A stretch of DNA of 64,000 nucleotides, taken from positions 496,001-560,000 of the forward strand of contig JARGXX010000098.1 of the NCBI GenBank assembly GCA_030374765.1, in the 5' to 3' direction. Position 1 is the first letter of the stretch; each line of letters opens with the position of its first letter. The notes under the pieces are model-generated. The model made no database searches, was not told where the DNA came from, and worked only from the letters and a program-made list of their open reading frames with translations. A program made the translations under genes and the position numbers. Source of the stretch: Agarophyton chilense. Taxonomy: Eukaryota > Rhodophyta > Florideophyceae > Gracilariales > Gracilariaceae. Below are positions 32,242-43,242 of the stretch, piece after piece.

Positions 32242-34445
32242 AACGAATGATTTTCTTCAAAGAAATCTCTACATCTAATCGGTCTTTGAAAATGATTTCG
32301 CGATCAACATCAACATCATTTCCATCATCTTTCGTCGCCGCGATTGTCATCTGGGCGGTTTAAACGATTTTCCTCTCTTTCATCCTTGCGCCTTCGAACA
32401 TCTTCCTCCCTACGTTTTTATAATTAAGCATAGACAACTTAAAGATAGACATCGAATGATTCTCTGAATTCGAATCGGAAGCTTTCAAACGCGGGCGAAC
32501 AAGAGCACTTATTAGTTTAGCAATTTAGAGATTTTTCGTTTCGGCGTCATCTTCGTGCTTTTGAGCTTGATCTATATCTGAAATATCAGTAGAGGCTTTG
32601 TTGCCACTTAAGAAGGCGGAGTCAACAGTGTACAGTAATTAGGCACCTTCAACAATATCTGCGCGCTCTGTGAGATTTTTCAAATCCTTTTCGCGTTTTT
32701 GACATCTTCAGGAATAAATGAGTCTCCAGTCGGCATGTGGCGGCGATGAAGGGTGGCAAGTTTCTGCTACAATTCGTGTACAGTACGAAGTTTATGAATA
32801 AAGAGAGTTTAATGCTCTTTCAAAAATGTATGCTACTATGTGCGACACGGCGATAGGTATTTTTTGATCAGTTCAAGAAAAAAGTTCGTTACTGTCTAAC
32901 AGAATCCTATTATTCTTGTTTTGAGGTTTAGTGTCGCTTTTGCACTGACAATAGTTTTACTCTGAGTTTTTCGTAGTTTAAATTTGCCTGAGGAGATTTT
33001 TTTGATACTTTGTGGGATCGAAAGGGGTCTTATTTCATCGTCTGACACAGTTCTTGTGCTATTGTCAGATATTACGTTTAAAATTGACGCGGTGAAGCCA
33101 GAATTTTTTTGGTGTGAAAGGGAGCCTTCTGGTCGTTCTGATCGTTCAGATAGCCAACTCGGCCTTTACCCGGCTATATGGCGGGACTTCAACTTGTTTT
33201 GTGAGAATGTTGTTTCGGTGATTGACTTGGCGCCAAATTTGATCTTTGCGCGCTTCCTTTCACTGCTCTGACGGGGCCGAGCCATAACAACTTTGCGCAA
33301 GTTGAGTGCACTCAATTTGCGATTTGGAATTTCAGGAGCAACCCACTGTACGAAGAAACAGGGCTACTGCTCCCTTCACACCTGCCAAAAAATAAAGGTT
33401 GAGCGATGCTGAACGAAAGGTGCAACTTACGTTGCAGTATGAGCTTACAGCGGGTGGAGGCGATATTTGGAACGTATCAAAGAGAGTGAATAAATGCAAA
33501 CTTCGTCTCCTGAGTGCTGGCATGTAGGGGTACGAACGCAAGAAGTTGCGTGGCCGATGTCGAATTCTACATGTTTCTAACAGCATTATTCGAACCTGCA
33601 CTCTCCCGCCATTTCAGGAGAGGGCTGACGCTCACTAGGGGATGGATTCAGCGCAGACGCTGTGCCGACACCAGGCTTCACCCCTTAAATAGAGGTCTCT
33701 GGCAGACCTCCTCTCAGTAGTGTCGAGAAATCGAACTGCCAGCCGTAAAACAAGTACATCGTTAATTGTCTTTGTTCCAAAAGACACTGAATAAATATGC
33801 GTTTTCCTTCAAAAACAGTACGCAGCGCTATTGATGGATAAAGGCACTGACTTCGTTGTCTTCTTTAATTAAAGGGTTGAGTGGTTGAAAGGAAGTTAGA
33901 TTAAACCGGTCATACGCAACTATCTGTGCTGTGGAGATTTGTGATTCAAATGGTTCGGTCGAATCTGAAGGAACGATGAGTAAAGATGTAGATGCTAGTG
34001 AAAATGCAGTCGAAGAGTCTCAAAATGCTGACATACAGTACGGAGGTAACCTGATAAGCGTTCTAAGAAAGGGTCAAGAAATGCTGAAGGGAATCAAGTA
34101 ATAGTGCTTTGTCTATGTGGGGGATTTATAGATTGCAAATTGAAATAATTGGGTGACGAGTATATCTTGTTTGTAGTGCGTCGAAGCATTGCGTAGCTGT
34201 TAAAAGTCATTGGTAGAGTGAAGGTATCTTTGTCACTTCCGAACTCGGTGATACATAGTCAAGCACGGTTGTGAAGAAGAGTAAGGTGACGACTGATAGC
34301 CCGCCATGATGTCGCTTTCATCTCAATGTCACTTGACAGTTTGACAGTGGCACTTTGACGCTGTGACAACTAGCGTGCTACTCTGCTCATGATTGAGCAG
34401 CGCCACGGAGGCAATTAGATTGCACTTACGAAGTCGGATCCGCAA
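32242..34445. other. 2.2-kb gap, no recognised gene
   Basis: AT-rich to 33280, then mixed. Open frames are short and featureless. At 33976-34101 there is a small ATG-started frame (MSKDVDASENAVEESQNADI, 41 codons) that reads like protein and could be a terminal exon or a micro-ORF, but I cannot place its partner exons. No RNA gene seen. The last part should hold the promoter of the dehydratase gene. Confidence 0.4.
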
Positions 34446-35510
34446 ATGCCATGTTCAATGTTTATGCAACCACTTGCACTACCGCCAGGGAGAAGCATAA
34501 GGGACAAGCTGCGGTGGAAACGCTCGGCTTTCAAGTTGAGCGTCAGCATGACCAAACCAAGTTCGGCGTCGAAGACAACTCACTTGCATGTTAACACCCC
34601 ATTAATCCATTCCACAGTTTTATCCACTCCATCCAAGAAAGTTTTCTTGAAACTAGAGAACACGCAGCCGAGCGGATCCTTCAAGATTCGCGGACATGGT
34701 TATCTTTGCTCGACAGCCGCGCAGGAAGGCGTCAGACATTTCGTTTCTTCATCCGGCGGGAACGCCGGAGCCGCTGTTGCATATGCAGGCAAACAGCTCG
34801 GGATTCGAGTGACAATCGTAGTGCCAGAAAGCACGCCAAACTTTATGAAGGGAAGACTGCGTGAAGAGGGAGCTGAGGTAGTCGTACACGGCAGCGTGTG
34901 GGACGTCGCGGACCAGTATGCCCAAAAGCTCGCCGAAGAGGAAGGTTCTCTACACATCAGCCCGTTTGATCATCCCAGACTATGGACAGGTCATGCCACT
35001 TTGGTGGAAGAATTAGCGCATCAACTGGATGAAAAGCCTGAAGCGGTAATCGTTAGTGTTGGAGGCGGTGGTCTGTTTCTCGGGGTCGCAGAAGGTATGC
35101 GCGAACAGGGCTGGGATGACGTGCCCATCGTGACTGCGGAGACTCAGGGTGCCGAAAGCTTTGCCAAAATGGCGGAAGTAGGGAGGGTTGTGAGTTTATC
35201 TGGGATTTCTTCTATCGCCAAATCACTCGGAGCACTTGCAGTGAGCGAGAAATGTGCTCAATGGATACGAGAAGGGAGAAATGTAGTCACCCGTGTTGTG
35301 AGCGACCGCCAAGCCGTAGAAGCATGTTCTCTGCTTGCCGTCAAGCACCGAATTTTAGTTGAACCGGCATGCGGTGCTGCCATTGCCGCGTTAAAGGATC
35401 TTCCCATTAAAGGCAACATCGTTGTCGTTGTGTGTGGAGGAAATATGACGTGCCCATCCTTGCTTCAGCAATGGATTCAGCAGACAGGGGCATCAGAGAC
35501 CGAACTTTAG
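34446..35510 (+). CDS. SDS: PLP-dependent L-serine (threonine) dehydratase
   Basis: 354 residues, single exon, ATG 34446 to TAG. Fold-type II PLP enzyme: LHVNTPLIHSTVLS, FLKLENTQPSGSFKIRGHG with the Schiff-base lysine at residue 80, the substrate loop SSGGNAGAAVAYAGK, then VIVSVGGGGLFLGVAEG as the phosphate-binding glycine loop, and VVVVCGGNMT near the C-terminus. This best fits the animal/fungal SDS group (L-serine to pyruvate and ammonia, also acting on threonine). The first 40-odd residues (basic, Ser-rich, no acidic run) precede conserved sequence and may be an organelle targeting peptide; translation from the later ATG (MTKPSS, residue 35) would give a cytosolic form. Serine racemase is the close alternative. 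Left neighbour is transposon debris; right neighbour is co-directional. Confidence 0.85.
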   Translation: MPCSMFMQPLALPPGRSIRDKLRWKRSAFKLSVSMTKPSSASKTTHLHVNTPLIHSTVLSTPSKKVFLKLENTQPSGSFKIRGHGYLCSTAAQEGVRHFVSSSGGNAGAAVAYAGKQLGIRVTIVVPESTPNFMKGRLREEGAEVVVHGSVWDVADQYAQKLAEEEGSLHISPFDHPRLWTGHATLVEELAHQLDEKPEAVIVSVGGGGLFLGVAEGMREQGWDDVPIVTAETQGAESFAKMAEVGRVVSLSGISSIAKSLGALAVSEKCAQWIREGRNVVTRVVSDRQAVEACSLLAVKHRILVEPACGAAIAALKDLPIKGNIVVVVCGGNMTCPSLLQQWIQQTGASETEL

Positions 35511-35814
35511 CATTCAAACACGACGAGTATACCGTATACCTCTACACCCTGTGGTCTGCTGGCGACCTTCCGTAAAACGCAGGATACGTCGCACCAATGT
35601 AAACAACGAATTGTATTTACTACAGTACGTTCCATACAGGTGTAGATAGGATCAAGAAGCCTGCTCGAGGTTCGGTGATGATCTCAGATTTGGTCAAACA
35701 GCAGTAATCTGGTCAACAAAAAGTGCGACGTCGCTACATCCCCGGACACCACGAGCGATCTGCATCACGTCTCTCTTCGACAGGCAAGTTCGCTTCCATA
35801 GACATTCCCAAAGC
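35511..35814 (+). other. Intergenic region
   Basis: 304 bases between two co-directional genes; it contains the 3' end of the dehydratase transcript and the promoter of the hydroxylase-family gene. Nothing else seen. Confidence 0.5.
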
Positions 35815-36870
35815 ATGAATCGATGTGAAGAAAAGATGGCTTTCGCTACACCTGTGGCAATTTCACCACGCTCCTCAGATAGATCCCCGCGAGCGTGCTC
35901 TTGGACAAAAAAGCAACTTTCTGAGCATATTGGTCAACGAAGTTCATCCTCGAAACCTCGAGTTAAAACGTTCGTAATTCGGGCTGAAGTTACGCTTTCC
36001 CAAACCATTAGACGAGCCATGGAAAACGAGTTTGTGGGGAAAGACATTTCCCGCGTGTTGAAGTCCTTCGACGACGTTTTGAGTGGCACAAATTTGGAAT
36101 TCGGGTATGGAACTCCTCGTCACCAAAAGGCTACAAGTTTCATCGAAGGGCTTGATGCTAAACCTTTCTACGACGATTTCACATCCGACGAATCCAGCTT
36201 GAAATGGGTGGGGCACCTTGAGCAGAACTGGGAAACCATTGCCCATGAGCTGAGAACTGTATCTTCAGAAAAAGATATTGAAAGTCGTGGTAACAATATT
36301 TGGGTCCCTCCTGTCGTTGAGGCCGCCACCACATACGGACCAGACTGGCGAACTCTGGTTCTACAAGATAGAGTCTGGGACCCGATAAACTCGAAGTTAT
36401 TCCCGAAAACAGTGAAGATCTTGCGCGACGAAAAAGCAAAAATACCTTCTGTAGAGGCATTTTTCGCCAAACAAGCACCAAAGACAGGTATAAAACTCCA
36501 CACAGATTTCTGTAACTTCCTTCTTACGATGCATCTTGGGCTCGATACGCCAGAAAGAAAATCTTGGATCGAAGTTGGAGGTGAAAGAAGATACTGGCAA
36601 AACGGAAAGGCTTTGGTTTTCAACACTAGTTTCTTCCACGAAACAATGAACGAATCCGATGACCAGGAACGGCGAGTGCTCCTCATTCGATTCTGGCACC
36701 CTGAATTAACTCAAGTTGAAAGACAGTCTTTGAATCTCTTGTTCGCTCTGATTGACAATCCCGACTCCCCTGCGACCCAGAAAGCAGAAGCCCAACTACG
36801 TGAGGAAAGCATGAGAGGGAAAGTGAAAAACAGGAACTCGCGACCTTCCGGACGGGGGTTTGCAAGGTAA
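35815..36870 (+). CDS. Aspartyl/asparaginyl beta-hydroxylase-family protein, likely organelle-targeted
   Basis: 351 residues, single exon. The C-terminal half is a 2-oxoglutarate/Fe(II) hydroxylase of the Asp_Arg_Hydrox type: IKLHTDFCNFLLTMHLGL (iron-ligand His 229), GERRYWQNGKALVFNTSFF followed by HETMNES (second His 275), and RRVLLIRFWHPELT (Arg 287 region, 2-oxoglutarate contact; WHPEL is a family hallmark). Known family role: hydroxylation of Asp/Asn side chains or related substrates. The N-terminus (MAFATPVAISPRSSDRSPRA, then basic/Ser residues to FVIRAE) looks like a plastid or mitochondrial transit peptide; the ATG seven codons upstream (MNRCEEK) is less typical, so the second ATG at 35836 may be used. 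It ends ten bases from the convergent gene on the minus strand. Confidence 0.75.
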   Translation: MNRCEEKMAFATPVAISPRSSDRSPRACSWTKKQLSEHIGQRSSSSKPRVKTFVIRAEVTLSQTIRRAMENEFVGKDISRVLKSFDDVLSGTNLEFGYGTPRHQKATSFIEGLDAKPFYDDFTSDESSLKWVGHLEQNWETIAHELRTVSSEKDIESRGNNIWVPPVVEAATTYGPDWRTLVLQDRVWDPINSKLFPKTVKILRDEKAKIPSVEAFFAKQAPKTGIKLHTDFCNFLLTMHLGLDTPERKSWIEVGGERRYWQNGKALVFNTSFFHETMNESDDQERRVLLIRFWHPELTQVERQSLNLLFALIDNPDSPATQKAEAQLREESMRGKVKNRNSRPSGRGFAR

Positions 36871-36880
36871 TCATCACAAT

Positions 36881-39800
36881 TTACAAGAAGGTAAATCGGA
36901 GAATTCGGCTCTGATCGTCCGGGATTACAAGTGGCGGTAACGTTTTGTCAATCTTGCGACGGATAATCGGACGGGAATTGAAGTCCACAGGCGTTCCAAA
37001 TTCCTTCTCGAATTCTTCTTTGATAGCCTCTACTTGTTCTAGAGTTTCTGCTCTTTCAAGCTTCTGAAAAAGACGCATGTTCTGTCTTTCCGTGTGTTTA
37101 GCTTTCTCTTCTGCACGTTTCAAGTTTGTTTCGAAAGAATCTAGCTCTGCTTGATGGGCATTTCGTTTGTTTGACAACAATCGTTTAGCGATATCCAACA
37201 TGACGTCCGTCCTTCCTTGCGCACCCGTGGTAGTGGTATTGTTACAACGTTCGTTGTTTCCGGCGGTCTCTCCCAGATTTCCATTTGCTTTAACCAAGTT
37301 TACATTCAGGATGTCTACATCTTCTTGAATCGGACCGTCAAATATTTCAGTGAGAAGGTCCACGTTGAACTGATATCTTTCGAAAGATTTCGTTTGGTCC
37401 GTTATTACTTCTGGGGAATCCTTGCCTTCAAAGTATGCTGCGGCATTTTCCACAACGTTGACAATTGTATCACCGGCCCCGTTGTAGGCCGCCTTGAACT
37501 TCGCACTGGCCTGTCTAGCGTGAACTCTTTGCTTGAATGATGTTGTAAAACCCCTCGGCAGACCTGTAGCGGTGCTTCCGGTCTTGGCGTTTCTGTTACC
37601 GTTCCCTGTCGACGGTGTTGAAAGAGATGTCTGGAGGATCCCAGATCCGTTTCCATGCGTTTGGACGCCAGCAATAATCCCTTTATCACCATAAGAAGAC
37701 TGCATCCGCGATCCCATACGTCTGCTTACGTCGACGCCACTGTAAGATGCTCCTCCTAAGGAAGCCGAACTATGATTCGCTTGCGAGCTGCGAGTTCCGA
37801 AGAACTCATCTCGATCAATAACACGCCCGCTGGTCGGAACGTATTCATGAAGAGCAAATCCGGGTTTCCCGCGATTCCAGTATGAGAGATAGCGTGCCAT
37901 ATCAGCCTCCATTTCGGTTTTCTTTCTCCTCTCCATCCCATATGCGAAACAATACGCTCGTAGCTGATCTCTGTTGTAAGTCCGTAGTTCTTTGAAAGTC
38001 AAGCGCTCAAACGGTAAAACTTTCTTGTCATTTAGTCGGGCAATCTTCGGCTCATCAAGTTGGTCCTCTGTCACAAACATTGCATTTCCAACTCTCATTG
38101 CCAATCCATTAGCCCCCATGACCGGATGGGGGCCATCATCTTCTGGAATCACTGCGTTTGCTGCATGGGGTTGTGATACAGTCTCGGATGACATCTGTGG
38201 AGGAGCATTTCCCGATTCTTTTACCAAAGGATCTTGTTTTCCTTTGGAGTCGAACGAGGAATCAGGCGCCCCCCCCAGATTCGTGCTCCTTACTCTTGAC
38301 AAGTGAGATTCTGTAGCCTTCCGGGGAGACTTGAGCGGCTTCTTGGTCATCATTGCGTTGTCATCTTCTGCTTCAGACTTCTGATCGAGAATTGTTTCTG
38401 CCTTAGGCGGCACACCTCCCGTCATGTCAACATCTTCAGGCATCTTTTTCCCTGTCTTGTTCTCTTCAGATACGTTAGCTGGACTTTTTTCGGCCCGCGT
38501 CCAAGAGTTCTCGCTAACTTTTTCTTTTTTTATCTGTCTTTCATTCGGGGTTGGTTTGGTTTGAGGTTCGGTAGAATCTAAATCGATCGGACTCACAAAT
38601 TGTTCCGTATCTAGTGTTTCATTTCCGAACGGTATTTTCTCTTCGTCTTCCTTGTCCTTGGATTCCAAGGCAGGTACTTGATCACTAGCACTCGTCAGAA
38701 GGGCTTCAGTGCTCCGCTTCTTCTTGACTTTTGAACTGTCACTATGCTTCGCGGTTTCTTCCTCTACATCGGATTGGATTGGTTTCTGTTCAGCCGGGTC
38801 TTCTTGAAGTTCCCTAGATTTACAAATATTTGAGTTCATAGCTTGACGAGGTTTATCTTCTCTCCGACTCCTGAGGTTTCCGCTCCGTTCGCCTGCTCTT
38901 CCAACTTTAGAGGATTCTTTCTCGGCAGAACTGCGCAACAAAGAACCATCTTTTTCCTCTTTAGGCTCTAGTTCCGACGGATGCACCTTGGCAATTTCTG
39001 TATAGCCCGCTTCCTTATCCCCTTCTTCAGTATCGCGTTGCTCTTGATTTGTCAAGGGCACATCGGTTGGCTCTGAGTTTCTGGATATAGGGTCCTTGAT
39101 TTGACCCTGACCTCCCTGTATAGGGTGATGTTGTGTGGAGTCTGGATTTGACGCTGAAGACTGCTTTAGTACACTTTCTTTGCCAATATCGTCGGAGCTC
39201 ATTATACCTTTGATAATGGTCTCGTTTTTTCGTGAAGGCGACTGCGCCTCGTCAACGGTTTCCGTCTGGGGGAGGGCACTGATGCTTTCTTTTCGACCTT
39301 CAGATACTGGTTCGTTGATGTGTTCAGCGCTCTTTGACTCCGCAGTGCCAATAAGAATGTTTTCGAGATTATCAGATTGGTCGGGGGCTCTGGAAAACTC
39401 AGACTGTTGCTCCGGTTCGCAATTCATGCTACCCGCGGCTTTTTCAGGTTTAATGCATGCTGTATGCGATACGGCTTGGTCTTTAATTCTTTGCTCGATT
39501 CCTTGTTCGTTCTGCCTGCTTTCGCTCAGTTTCGCGACATCTTTTTCGTCGCGCTCATCATCGCTTTCGACGCCTTGGGGCGAAGCGCCTAATGGCACAC
39601 TTACTTCTCCAGTGGTATAATCGAACGTCGACTTGCTGGTAGCGTCTGATTGGGTCGCAGGTTTTCCACGGTTCACAGGTTTAGTAGACCCTGTCTGCGC
39701 TTGTCTTGAAGAATTGCCGTCACTGTTGGGGGTGATAGGTGCAGGATGTGCAGGATGTGCAGGTGTAGGTCTGTGGGTGGGTTTCTTGTCCCCTTTTCCA

Positions 39801-39934
39801 TGGGCCTCCTTATCGACAGCTTTGGAGGCTGAGAAGTTGGCATCTGCCGGTGAAGCTGGAGGAGCGGTAATTCCCTCCATGGGCTCTGCCGCAGTATGCT
39901 TTTGGAGTTTAGGCGGTTGAGATTCGCTGGTCAT
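36881..39934 (-). CDS. Large disordered acidic protein with SAP-like helix pair and C-terminal coiled coil
   Basis: 1017 residues from ATG 39934 (MTSESQPPKL); an upstream TTG extends the frame but is unlikely to be used. The first 600 residues are low-complexity, rich in Ser, Glu, Lys, Pro and Thr with HPAHPAP repeats, and predicted disordered by composition. At about residues 635-675, LTFKELRTYNRDQLRAYCFA continuing to ADMARYLSYWNRG resembles a SAP-type or other short helical DNA/protein-binding motif. Residues about 925-990 form a charged coiled coil (LKRAEEKAKHTERQNMRLFQ). I do not recognise a family. The combination suggests a nuclear or chromatin-associated scaffold, which is inference. 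It is divergent from the Sec23/24-like gene and convergent with the hydroxylase gene (10 bases between stop codons). Confidence 0.7.
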   Translation of the reverse strand: MTSESQPPKLQKHTAAEPMEGITAPPASPADANFSASKAVDKEAHGKGDKKPTHRPTPAHPAHPAPITPNSDGNSSRQAQTGSTKPVNRGKPATQSDATSKSTFDYTTGEVSVPLGASPQGVESDDERDEKDVAKLSESRQNEQGIEQRIKDQAVSHTACIKPEKAAGSMNCEPEQQSEFSRAPDQSDNLENILIGTAESKSAEHINEPVSEGRKESISALPQTETVDEAQSPSRKNETIIKGIMSSDDIGKESVLKQSSASNPDSTQHHPIQGGQGQIKDPISRNSEPTDVPLTNQEQRDTEEGDKEAGYTEIAKVHPSELEPKEEKDGSLLRSSAEKESSKVGRAGERSGNLRSRREDKPRQAMNSNICKSRELQEDPAEQKPIQSDVEEETAKHSDSSKVKKKRSTEALLTSASDQVPALESKDKEDEEKIPFGNETLDTEQFVSPIDLDSTEPQTKPTPNERQIKKEKVSENSWTRAEKSPANVSEENKTGKKMPEDVDMTGGVPPKAETILDQKSEAEDDNAMMTKKPLKSPRKATESHLSRVRSTNLGGAPDSSFDSKGKQDPLVKESGNAPPQMSSETVSQPHAANAVIPEDDGPHPVMGANGLAMRVGNAMFVTEDQLDEPKIARLNDKKVLPFERLTFKELRTYNRDQLRAYCFAYGMERRKKTEMEADMARYLSYWNRGKPGFALHEYVPTSGRVIDRDEFFGTRSSQANHSSASLGGASYSGVDVSRRMGSRMQSSYGDKGIIAGVQTHGNGSGILQTSLSTPSTGNGNRNAKTGSTATGLPRGFTTSFKQRVHARQASAKFKAAYNGAGDTIVNVVENAAAYFEGKDSPEVITDQTKSFERYQFNVDLLTEIFDGPIQEDVDILNVNLVKANGNLGETAGNNERCNNTTTTGAQGRTDVMLDIAKRLLSNKRNAHQAELDSFETNLKRAEEKAKHTERQNMRLFQKLERAETLEQVEAIKEEFEKEFGTPVDFNSRPIIRRKIDKTLPPLVIPDDQSRILRFTFL

Positions 39935-40257
39935 TACTATCCATAGGATCAAAGTGTGTGCCAAACTCGGTGTGAGGTATATTACGAAATCGCGCTGTTA
40001 GACGATGCAACAGCAAACGTTTCGGATTTAAATCGCGAGGGACTCCGCATCGCAGGAGAAATTAAAAAATTTGTTTCAGTTCGATGGGCTCGACATCGAA
40101 GTGTAAGCTCGGCCTTGTCAAGATCACGAGCCCTTAACGAGCGGAATCCCTGTCACCACCCAAATGCGGCGGCTCTTTAGGAACGATTCCTTCATCCAAG
40201 GCCTACCTGCCTTGCAAAGATTGATCGCGATCATCTTTCGTATTTCCATGATAAGAA
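39935..40257. promoter_or_regulatory. Divergent promoter region
   Basis: 323 bases between the start codons of two divergently transcribed genes, so both promoters must lie here or overlap the 5' UTRs. I see no TATA box and cannot name elements. Confidence 0.5.
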
Positions 40258-42986
40258 ATGACTCTGACAAATCAGACACCAGACTCCTCCGTTGTTTCTC
40301 AGCTCTCTGACACTGCTATCTCAAGCCCTGCACCCCAGTCATTCCTTGACCGCTTTCTAGGTCGAAGCGTCTCATCTACCACTTCTTCCCCAGCCCCTCC
40401 CAATCCAAACAAGGCCGAAGAAACATTAAGGAAATTACCTGAAACAAAAACCCAGTCACTCCCTGTTGAGAATGTTACCTCGGCGGTTGCGACTTTGGGA
40501 CTGTCAGAGAACTCTAACACGCAGCAAATCACGCAGATTGCACCAGAGCACCAAAATAGCGCTGAACCCGCTCACACGCCTTCAGAATATGAGAAACACA
40601 CAGCAGCTGTTTCTCGCAATGTAAAATCGCAAATGCACTCGGTGGAGAAGACACCGGAAGAGGTGGCAGATGAAGAAGAAGACACGTTGATACGGGTCAA
40701 TGCTGACACCGAGTCTCTGTTGTCTGAACGTCGACCGAGCCACCCTATTCTCCGCTTCTCTGGTGGAAAAGCCCTCCTTGCACATGATGCACTTGAGAAT
40801 TCTGTAAGTTTTGCCCAGCTTCGCAAGTCTCATGTTCCTGTCTTAAATCTAACTCTTAATTGTTTCTCCTCTAAACTGTGTAGGGCTTACCACTTGGATT
40901 TGTCTGGTCGCCTTTTGGAGAGCTGCAAGAAACTCGAAACACATCCCGTGCTCCACATAGGTGCGGAACATGTGGATCCTTCGTCGCGAAAGGCAACGGT
41001 GCGGAGGGTCTCTTGATAGGATCATCCCAATGGACGTGCCAATTTTGTGGCCGGAATGACAATGAAGCTGGAAATGCTACTGCCGAAACTCTCAACGATC
41101 CCTCATTATACCCCGAGCTTTTCGTTGATACCGTGGGGTACGAACATCCTCAATCTGCGAACAACACCCGAAACCGTAGGGGCGCCATCATCCTTATCGT
41201 GGATGAAAACTTAGAAAGCCAAGAGGCCGAATGGGCACGAACGGCCACAGCAGCTGTGCATATTGCCGCCGCGGAGAGCGGGCTTCGGTTTGCACTTCTC
41301 ACTACTGGTTCCGGCTGTTCAGCTGCCGTCAGAAGTGATGATGAAAACACACTTCCATCCATGGAAATGATGAGCGTGGCGACCGCATCTAAGCTTACCA
41401 CTAATGATAAAGAGCGTTTCTTTCTCAATCCACCTTCGTCCGTAATCAGCGGAACCGCTCATACCAATGGAACGTACGCAGAACTTCAGAAGGCACCGAC
41501 AGATGTTTTCATTTCACCACGCGCTCCTTCTGCGTTTATGGGTGAAGAAAGACCTCCGCTGGAGAATGAGCTAGATGAAGAGACAGAACCGAAGAAACAT
41601 TTAGTGAGGTTCCCTCCGGAAGCAGAATCGAGAAGGCTGGACATGGCTATCTTTGTTGCATATGAACTCATCAGGGATATGGTTGATAGTGAGAGTTCTC
41701 GCATTCTGTCCTTAATAACTGGGCCACCGACTCTTGCAGAACATGCAATACGTCCTAACTTTTCTTCTGTGGATGGCAAAAATGCCGAAGTGCGTTCTTT
41801 TGAGGGAACCGATACAGATGTGGCGCTGGCAAAGCTTTACGAACAAGTAGGGTCAAAAGCTGGAGATATGCGGATTGCACTCGATTTTCTATGCTTTTCC
41901 GTACCTGATGGATTCGCTGGTGATATTCTTCTTGGCGCTGCGAAAAGATCAAGGGGAGGTCTGGTCTACTCTGCAGCGCACAGTTTTTCTGCAGCATCTG
42001 CACTTGCCGAAGCAGCAGTATTTCTGGTACAAAGATCCACAAGCCCAGGAGTGGTATCTATTCGTGTTTCCTCTCCTTTGAGCATCGCAAGGGTCATCGG
42101 ACCAGCGTTTCCCACTGCCTCCCCACACACCTACGCAGTTCCGGGAACAGATCCAATAACAGGGTTTTGCGTCATGCTCAAACCAAATCTCAGTACTGAA
42201 GTTGGAACAGATCCTCCATCGCACGCTGTCTTGCAGCTAGCGGCAAAATCGTCGAAGGTCACTGTAGTGGTAACGGTGAGAATACCTCTTACGACAATTG
42301 GGGAAGAGTATTTCAGCGATATAGATGCTGAAATATGCGCTCTCATCCTTGGAAAAGCATGTGTTGTTTCCAATGGCGCTCTCACAAAACCTTCCATCGC
42401 TTGTAGATCACTTGATGTCACGGTACAACGCTTGCTCTTAGGGTCGGAAAAGGCCGTAGGAGTAGTTCGATTGTTGTATGAGCTACGTCAGGGTTTGCTT
42501 CTTGGCCAGCATGTCCACCCGAACATTTCTTTGATTCTTCGCTCGTTCTTCCTACGTTCTGAATGCGCACTTGCGTCTCTCCTGATGTCCCCTCGCTTGT
42601 TCACAAATGTAATGACTGATGATGCTACAGGCTTAATGGCAGAAGTGCAACTCGAGAAAAGATTTTTGAAAGATGATGCCGTGCACGTACTTGACACTGG
42701 CTTCAACGTTTTTGTCTACGTTGGATCGGGCGCTTCGGTGGAGGCCGAGGAAGCGATCTCTGAATCAGCTCGAGCGGTCGCAGCAAGGAGGGCATCGCCG
42801 TGTCAGCTATGGAAGTTGAAGCCTGGGAAGGACGCCGAGTATCTTCTCGATATGTATTTGTCTCCCACGAATCGAGCAACGGGAAGGCGGAGATTAGAGC
42901 CGTTTGAACAGGGTTTCGTACCTTATTGCGCTTCTCTGGCCAGAGGATCAAGTACAGTGAAAGCGCTGCAGCAAATGAAAGACTGA
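40258..42986 (+). CDS. Sec23/Sec24-family COPII coat protein (two exons)
   Basis: Exon 1 is 40258-40803, the intron 40804-40883 (GTAAGT...TGTGTAG, 80 bases), exon 2 40884-42986; the product is 882 residues. Splicing is phase 0 and produces GLPLGFVWSPFGEL followed by a Cys4 zinc finger (RCGTCG, residues 209 and 212; WTCQFCGR, residues 234 and 237) that is invisible without splicing. Then come a vWA-like trunk (RGAIILIVDENLE), a beta-sandwich region, a helical segment (VRLLYELRQGLLLGQHVHPN) and a gelsolin-like end (LKDDAVHVLDTGFNVFVYVG). This is the domain order of Sec23/Sec24: disordered N-term, zinc finger, trunk, beta, helical, gelsolin. Known role: inner COPII coat at ER exit sites. I cannot decide Sec23 versus Sec24 versus a divergent paralogue; the N-terminal 180 residues are Ser/Pro/Thr-rich. 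Confidence 0.8.
40804..40883 (+). other. Intron of Sec23/24-like gene
   Basis: GTAAGT donor, pyrimidine-rich end TTGTTTCTCCTCTAAACTGT and TAG acceptor. Reading through it gives a premature stop, and removing it restores the zinc finger. Confidence 0.9.
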
Positions 42987-43242
42987 ATCATCAGAACGTA
43001 CCTACCTCTCTAACCAGTTAGAGGTGAGTGAATGGAACGTTATGCTTTACTTGCGAATTCTAAAGACTCGAAGCTGTAGAAAGGGTTACCACATTCGCTC
43101 GAAGAGATTAGTGAATGCGGTAACTAGTTGTACTTATGTAGAACCGTATTGAAGTGGTGAACTCTGGGCTAAGTATTGCGTACGATGTACAGATATAGTA
43201 AATGACGAAATTAATATCATACCAAACAGGAAGTACCGAAAG

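Noticed and set aside
39935-39964. Upstream extension of the disordered protein to 39964
   Set aside because: The extension starts with TTG; the ATG at 39934 is the natural start.
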